DNA from: BM003 sp963699835
GTDB lineage: Bacteria > Pseudomonadota > Gammaproteobacteria > Steroidobacterales > BM003
DNA: 64,000 bases
Direction of reading: 5' to 3'
Assembly: GCA_963699835.1 (NCBI GenBank)
Contig: CAVOVJ010000002.1
Location: forward strand, 66,076 to 130,075
Position numbers and translations under genes: made by a program. The notes under the pieces were generated by a model that searched no databases, was not told where the DNA came from, and was given only the letters and a program-made list of their open reading frames with translations. Of this stretch, positions 59,234 through 64,000 are shown one piece after another (position 1 is the first letter of the stretch; every line of letters begins with the position of its first letter).

Positions 59234-60730
59234 ATGACGTCAATGAACGGATTGAGGATAGTCCTCGCCGGCGCTCTGATCATGGTGCTCGCGGGAGGAG
59301 TGACCGCCGGCGACGCGATTGCCGCGCCGGGCGAAAACGCAAGCAAAGCACGCGTCATCGAGTACTGGACGCCGGCGCGCCGCGCCGCGGCGATGCCAAG
59401 GGATCTCGTCATCGACCAGCGTGGTCTGGGTTACCTGCGCCGCGCCGACGGGTCTCTGAAGCCGCACGGCCACCAGATTTCGGCCGAGGCAGGTGGCGCG
59501 AAGACACCGCAGGCGCGACCGGGCGGTGACGGTAGCGACACGACGCCGCCGCTGATATCCAGTCTCGACCCGGCCGCTGGCGATACGATCGGCGGCGCCT
59601 ACACATTCTCGGCCGTCGTCACTGATGACGTCGGTGTCCGTTCGGTGACTTTCGAAATAACTTACCCGGACGGCGTAAACACCCAGTCTTTCTCGGCAAC
59701 CAATACCGGTGGCGACTCTTGGAGCGCTGCGTTGTCGGGCTTCACCGATGGCGACTGGAGCTGGCAGGTAGTCGCCACGGACACCGCTAAAAGAGGCGGT
59801 AACTCGACGCTTTCGGCCAGCACACCATTCACGGTCTCCACCGGCGGCGGCGGCGGCGGTGGCGGTGGCGGTGGCGGCGACACCGTCACGAATGCGCCGT
59901 GGACCGGTGGCGGCGACGTCCAGCAGACCGCTGGCCGGCTCTTCTACGAAATGCCGGCGAATTCCAAGCGCAAGGGCCCATGGAACGGCTATGTCTGCTC
60001 CGGCACGGTCGTGACCGACAATGCGAGCGGTCGGTCGGTGATCCTGACTGCCGCGCACTGCGTCTACGACGACGCCAACGGCGCCTTTGCCCGCAACGTG
60101 TTGTTTATTCCGAACCAGGACGGCACGACCGGCAGCCGCACCGACAGCGACTGCAGCAACGACCCGATCGGTTGCTGGGTAGCATCGTTTGGTGTCGTGG
60201 ATACGAACTGGACCCAGGCTGTGTTCCCGGACAACATTCCATGGGACTACGCGTTCTACGTGGTCGATGACGCTCCGGGTTCGCACCAGCCGGGCATCAA
60301 TTCGAGTTCAGATGTTCTGGATGCTGCGGTGCCGGCGCTCAACATCGACTTCACCGCGCCGAAGGTTAACGACGGCACGGCGGGTTCGGCGTCCGCCGAC
60401 TTCACTCACGCGCTGGGTTATTCGTATAGCGACGATCCGAACTTCATGTACTGCGCCGAGGACATGACCACCGAGGGCAGCGACAACTGGTGGCTGCCGA
60501 GCTGTGATCTGTCCGGCGGTTCTTCCGGCGGACCCTGGGTCCAGCCGCTGAGCGGCGGTACCGGGCCGATCATCTCGGTCAACTCATGGGGTTATACGAC
60601 CAGCCCGGGTATGGCCGGTCCGAAACTTAACGGCACGTCGGCGAACTGTGTGTACAGCGCGGCCACGGCCAATGCGTTCCCGAGCAACCCGAGGGACGGG
60701 GACGCCGGCTACGCGGTGAACTGCCCGTAG
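59234..60730 (+). CDS. Secreted trypsin-like serine protease with Ig-like domain
   Basis: A 498-residue exported protease. A signal peptide (IVLAGALIMVLAGGVTAG) is followed by a pro-region, an Ig-like domain (TPPLISSLDPAAGDTIGG to STPFTVS), a poly-glycine linker of about 12 Gly, and a chymotrypsin-fold catalytic domain. The triad is visible: His in ILTAAHCVYDD, Asp in PWDYAFYVVDD, Ser in LSGGSSGGPWV. Extra cysteines (SDCSNDPIGCW) suggest disulfides. ATG 59234 opens the signal peptide; the long frame upstream to 59009 is not used. It probably degrades proteins outside the cell. A terminator follows. Confidence 0.88.
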   Translation: MTSMNGLRIVLAGALIMVLAGGVTAGDAIAAPGENASKARVIEYWTPARRAAAMPRDLVIDQRGLGYLRRADGSLKPHGHQISAEAGGAKTPQARPGGDGSDTTPPLISSLDPAAGDTIGGAYTFSAVVTDDVGVRSVTFEITYPDGVNTQSFSATNTGGDSWSAALSGFTDGDWSWQVVATDTAKRGGNSTLSASTPFTVSTGGGGGGGGGGGGDTVTNAPWTGGGDVQQTAGRLFYEMPANSKRKGPWNGYVCSGTVVTDNASGRSVILTAAHCVYDDANGAFARNVLFIPNQDGTTGSRTDSDCSNDPIGCWVASFGVVDTNWTQAVFPDNIPWDYAFYVVDDAPGSHQPGINSSSDVLDAAVPALNIDFTAPKVNDGTAGSASADFTHALGYSYSDDPNFMYCAEDMTTEGSDNWWLPSCDLSGGSSGGPWVQPLSGGTGPIISVNSWGYTTSPGMAGPKLNGTSANCVYSAATANAFPSNPRDGDAGYAVNCP

Positions 60731-61062
60731 TCGCGAGGCGGCAAAACGCCGCCTGATCGTGTGAACGGATACGGCGCGCCTCGGCGCGCCGTTTTCTTTG
60801 CGGCTGCCGGTAACTGCAGTATCGGCACTACACCCGACAGACCCTGTCTACTAGTAGCAGTTACGACGACGTGTCCGGAGCGAGGCGAAACCGGAGTCGA
60901 TGTTGGCTTAGACGACTCACCCGCAGCCCTGGTTTTCGGCCGGCCCGGGCATTGTTTTACATAATCTTTTTTCAATTCCGATTTTCCCAATCCGCTTGAA
61001 TCCGACCGAGCGCGACCGACCGAGTGCCTTGCTCGCTAACCCATCGCAAGGGAGAAAAAACG
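60731..61062. other. Intergenic region with terminator only
   Basis: About 330 bases. Apart from the hairpins at 60735-60755 and 60772-60798, no gene or repeat is visible. The fasciclin promoter must lie here. Confidence 0.4.
60772..60798 (+). terminator. Intrinsic terminator of the protease gene
   Basis: CGGCGCGCC, two-base loop, GGCGCGCCG and TTTTCTTT. A second small inverted repeat (AGGCGGC/GCCGCCT) lies at about 60735-60755. Confidence 0.8.
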
Positions 61063-61615
61063 ATGAAGCTTCGCTCATTTGCTTTTTTCGCGGCGCTCAT
61101 ACTCGCGATCGGTACCGGCGGTACCGCGTTCGCTGGTCCGAGGGGCCAGGGGCCCAAGGGCCCAACCATCGTCGATGTCGCCGCATTCGTGAATTCTCAG
61201 AGCGGCGAGCTCGAAACGCTGATCGCTGCGGTCAACGCCACCGACCCGGCCGTGGCGGCGACGCTGGCTGGCGGTGGCCAACACACGGTGTTGGCGCCGA
61301 CGGACGCGGCCTTCGCTGCCCTGGGTCTGAACCCCGACAATCTGTGCCTGCTGTCTACCGACGATCTGACCAAGATCCTGCTCTACCATGGCGCAAGAGG
61401 CAATCGTGACGCCGGCGAAGTGACGTCATCGGACATGATCCGCACCTTGCTTGGCGCGCGTCTGGACCAGGCCAATGGCGTCCTCACGGATCAGCTCGGC
61501 CGCAGCGCTGACATCGTTATGCCGAATGTTCCGGCTGCGAACGGCGTTATCCATGTGAATCAATGCCGTCGTGCTGCCGTTCGCCCCGACCATCGATCCA
61601 AGCGGCTGTCAGTGA
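61063..61615 (+). pseudogene. Secreted fasciclin-domain protein (copy 2), one-base insertion near the end
   Basis: Closely related to 18164-18718: the same signal peptide start (MKLRSFAFFAALILAIGTGG) and FAS1 motifs (GGGQHTVLAPTDAAFAALGL). Near 61557 the sequence reads GTGAATCAATGCC; removal of one A gives NGVIHVINAVVLPFAPTIDP and a normal end at 61615 (SGCQ). As written, the frame runs to 61635 with an unrelated basic tail. The conserved C-terminus in the other frame shows the shift is very recent or a sequence error. ATG 61063 follows AAGGGAG. A terminator follows at 61658. Confidence 0.85.
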
Positions 61616-61657
61616 TGCATTCTGCTCGTCGGTGACGGGCGTCTCGGCAAGATTCAG

Positions 61658-61683
61658 CCCCGCCTTGTGGCGGGGTTTTTTTG
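61658..61683 (+). terminator. Intrinsic terminator of the second fasciclin gene
   Basis: CCCCGCC, TTGT loop, GGCGGGG and a run of seven T. Confidence 0.9.
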
Positions 61684-61823
61684 CCGCAATGCGCTGCGCC
61701 CGAGAACGTCATCGCGTCTGTCGCGACAGATATTCAGCGCAGGAGTCTTCCCGCGGACATTGACCACCTGATTTGCCGCGGCAGCGCGGATAACGCAAGC
61801 CGGCTTCTCTTGTGCGCCGGGCC

Positions 61824-63336
61824 ATGCAAGACTGGTGGCAGCGACGGCAAGCGGTGCCCTGGAAGGTGTCACCCGAAAAAAGGCTCAAGGCGCTCGAACA
61901 TGCAGTCCGCCCGCGCGTGCTGGCACGCCACGGCGGCCAGCTCGCAGTCACCGTGGCAGTTCTGAATGTCCTGCCTCTCGTGGCTGCCTTGCTCGCCGGG
62001 GCCTATGTCAGCGCCGCGGCGTTAGCGTGCGTCGTCGCGCTCCTCGCTTGCTGCGGCTGGCTCGGCCTGCGCGTCGAGGCACCACAGGAGATCCAGGCCA
62101 ATGAAGCGCTTGTGCTCGCGGCGGCCGCGTTCGTGCTGACACCACTGGCGCTGGCGTGGCCTCTGTCCACGTACGGCCTGACGCCGGTCGATGCGTGGTT
62201 CGAGGCGGTCTCCGCGGTGACCACCACAGGGCTGTCGACCATTGCCGCACCAGAGCAGCAACCCTGGGCGCTGCTACTGACACGTGCCTGGATGCAATGG
62301 TATGGCGGTCTCGGGTTTGCCCTGTTTTGTGTGGTGTTGCTGGTGCCACGCGGCCTCGCCGCGCGACGGCTGCTCGAGCCGAGCGGTGCAAGGGAATCGA
62401 ATATCCCGTCCATGACCATCCATGCGCGCCAGCTTTTCGTGGCATACATGGCGATGAGCGTCATTGGATGGCTGGCGCTGTGGCTGGCCGAACGCGACAG
62501 TCTCGGCGCGCTGATGCACGTGCTCTCAGGCGTGTCCACCGGTGGATTCTCGTCCCTCAATGCCAGCCTTGCAGGCTTTCGTCATCCCGCATCCGCGTGG
62601 GTGCTCAGCCTGATCACGCTGGCTGCGGCGGTTAGCCTGCCACTTTATTTGAGCTGCGCTCGCGGCGACTGGCGCCGACTCGGCGTCGGATCCGGAGTTC
62701 CGCGCCTTGCTGATCATGACACTCGCATTTGCCGCAATGCTAAGCGCAATCCTGGCGGCAAGCGGCATCAACCTGTCTACGGCTTTGAAACACGGTTTTT
62801 TGCTCGGTGTTTCGTCGCAGACAACGTCCGGTTTTTACAGCCTTGATCCGTCTGTATTGCCGGATGCCGCCAAATGGACGAGCATCCTCAGCATGACTGT
62901 GGGCGGCAGCGTGGGATCGACCGCAGGCGGCATCAAATTGCTGCGGCTGCTGGTGCTGTTGCGTGTGGTTCAGCTTTTCGTTCGACGCATGGGCCTCCCA
63001 CCTCATGCGATCGCGGAGGCTCGACTCAATGGCCGCGTGCTGGCGGCCAGCGAGATACTGCAGATTCTCGCGGTGCCGACGCTGTTCATTGCCGCGATTG
63101 CTGCGTCCGTTATCCCTTTCCTCATGCATGGTTACGCGCCCATCGACGCGTTGTTCGAGGTCGTTTCGGCAACGGGTACGGTTGGGCTCAGTACCGGGAT
63201 TACGGGGAGCGAGCTTCCGGGAGTCTTGAAGACCGTTCTCGCTTTCGACATGCTGGCCGGGCGCCTCGAATTTATTGCGCTGCTGGTATTCTTGTCTCCT
63301 CACACCTGGTTCGGAAAGAGGTACGAGAGCGAATGA
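61824..63336 (+). pseudogene. trkH: TrkH-family potassium uptake channel, one-base frameshift
   Basis: A K+ translocating subunit of about 503 codons split by one extra base near 62685 (CTCGGCGTCGGATCC; without one G it continues as LGSDPEFRALLIMTLAFAAM). The first part (61824-62846) has the selectivity filter regions AVSAVTTTGLSTI and LSGVSTGGFSSL. The second (to 63336) has SSQTTSGFYSLD, SMTVGGSVGSTAGGIKL and VSATGTVGLSTG. These are the four repeat filters of TrkH/KtrB. The stop overlaps the start of trkA (ATGA), so the two form an operon. The start codon is uncertain (GTG 61812 or ATG 61824). Confidence 0.85.
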
Positions 63337-63990
63337 GAGCCGTATTCATCGGCGCGAGCCCGGCGACACTGGCAACAGTCCGTGTGCTGATGCCGCGCGG
63401 CCATGAGGTCGTGATCATCGAGCGCGACAAGGAGATCATCGCAATCGCTGGCCGAGACGCTCGATTGCGGCATCCTCCATGGCGACGGGAGCCGGCCGGC
63501 TCTGCTGAAAGAGGCAGATCCGCACAGCACCGACTTCCTGTTCTGCCTGACAAACAATGAACAAACCAACATCATTGCAAGCCTGGTCGGACGCTCGCTG
63601 GGTTTTCGCCGTGTGATCACCCGAATCGAGAACCCCGACTTCGAGCACATCTGTCTCGAACTCGGTCTCGTCGATATCATCGTGCCGGAGGTCACTGTGG
63701 CCCGATACCTTGCGGACATGATGGAAGGCCGCGATCCGCTTGCGCTGTCCGCGGCGCTTGGTGGCGACGTGCGGGTGCTGTCTTTCGTTATCGGCGAAGA
63801 CGATGCGGGACCGATCGAGGAGATGAAACTGCCCGGAGATTCCCGAGTCGTCTGCCTGTACCGTAACGAAAAGCTGATTTTTGCGGAAACGGGTCTCGAG
63901 CTTCATAAAGGTGACGAGCTCGTCGTTATCGGACGGATCGACGATGTGGACACATTGCGTGAGCGCTGGTCCAGGAACCACACCCGGTAA
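63333..63990 (+). pseudogene. trkA: TrkA-type NAD-binding K+ uptake regulator, one-base frameshift
   Basis: A single RCK unit (about 219 codons) made of an N-terminal Rossmann TrkA_N domain (MRAVFIGASPATLATVRVLM, then VVIIERDKEII) and a C-terminal TrkA_C domain (LPGDSRVVCLYRNEKLIFAE ... GDELVVIGRIDDVDTL). At 63443-63444 an extra A (GCAATCG) breaks the frame; without it IIASLAETLDCGILHGDGSR follows. It is half the size of E. coli TrkA, closer to KtrA-type regulators. It would gate the adjacent TrkH channel. The stop codon lies eleven bases from the window end. Confidence 0.83.
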
Positions 63991-64000
63991 CTTGGGGACA

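Overview
The window is GC-rich chromosomal DNA of a gammaproteobacterium. The signs are an AaeXAB/NodT-type efflux operon, a YghU-type glutathione transferase, TrkAH, a RAYT transposase, and several winged-helix or membrane TPR regulators like those common in sediment and marine lineages such as Woeseiales; that placement is inference. There are no rRNA or tRNA genes, no prophage and no CRISPR array. It reads as a core genome crowded with exported proteins and dispersed hairpin repeats.

Layout. 0-9 kb: DUF3429 and FAD oxidoreductase pair, a FISUMP lipoprotein, an exported protein, a GDSL esterase facing a CadC-like TPR regulator, and a CPA1 antiporter. 9-16 kb: efflux operon (FUSC pump, DUF1656, HlyD adaptor, NodT outer-membrane lipoprotein), then an esterase. 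16-19 kb: DUF1993, a RAYT transposase wrapped in its own repeat, a small membrane protein and a fasciclin protein. 19-22 kb: operon of a DUF4239 membrane protein, an AIM24 protein and a Tat/lipobox substrate-binding protein. 22-30 kb: gamma-glutamyltransferase and a giant secreted repeat protein carrying an in-frame 1.37-kb duplication and two frameshifts. 30-38 kb: PQQ-type sugar dehydrogenase, a toxin-antitoxin pair, gpmI and an operon of HEAT, TIG/coiled-coil and small proteins. 38-49 kb: 5'-truncated FAD oxidase, a fusion of a substrate-binding protein with a DUF4239 membrane domain, a TPR protein, YghU and an ABC exporter. 49-61 kb: a c-di-GMP-I riboswitch in front of a beta-propeller protein, a broken regulator, DUF11/CFI-box proteins, a PPC-domain protein and a secreted serine protease. 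61-64 kb: second fasciclin gene and trkH-trkA.

Three points stand out. (1) A substrate-binding protein and a DUF4239 membrane protein occur together twice, once as an operon and once fused in one polypeptide, with no ABC permease or ATPase nearby; this is the best candidate for an undescribed transport or sensing system. (2) A dispersed hairpin family (arms such as GGTGCCGGGTTTATTTTC and its complement, 7-nt loop TCCTTCC or GGAAGGA) fills about a dozen intergenic sites, shows compensatory arm changes between copies, and flanks the RAYT gene. (3) Two c-di-GMP-I-like aptamers, one canonical and one degenerate, precede large exported proteins. A second hairpin family (GGGGTCAGAG arms) lies just after many stop codons. 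Many genes right of 43 kb carry one-base frameshifts, so either base quality is poor there or several genes are decaying.
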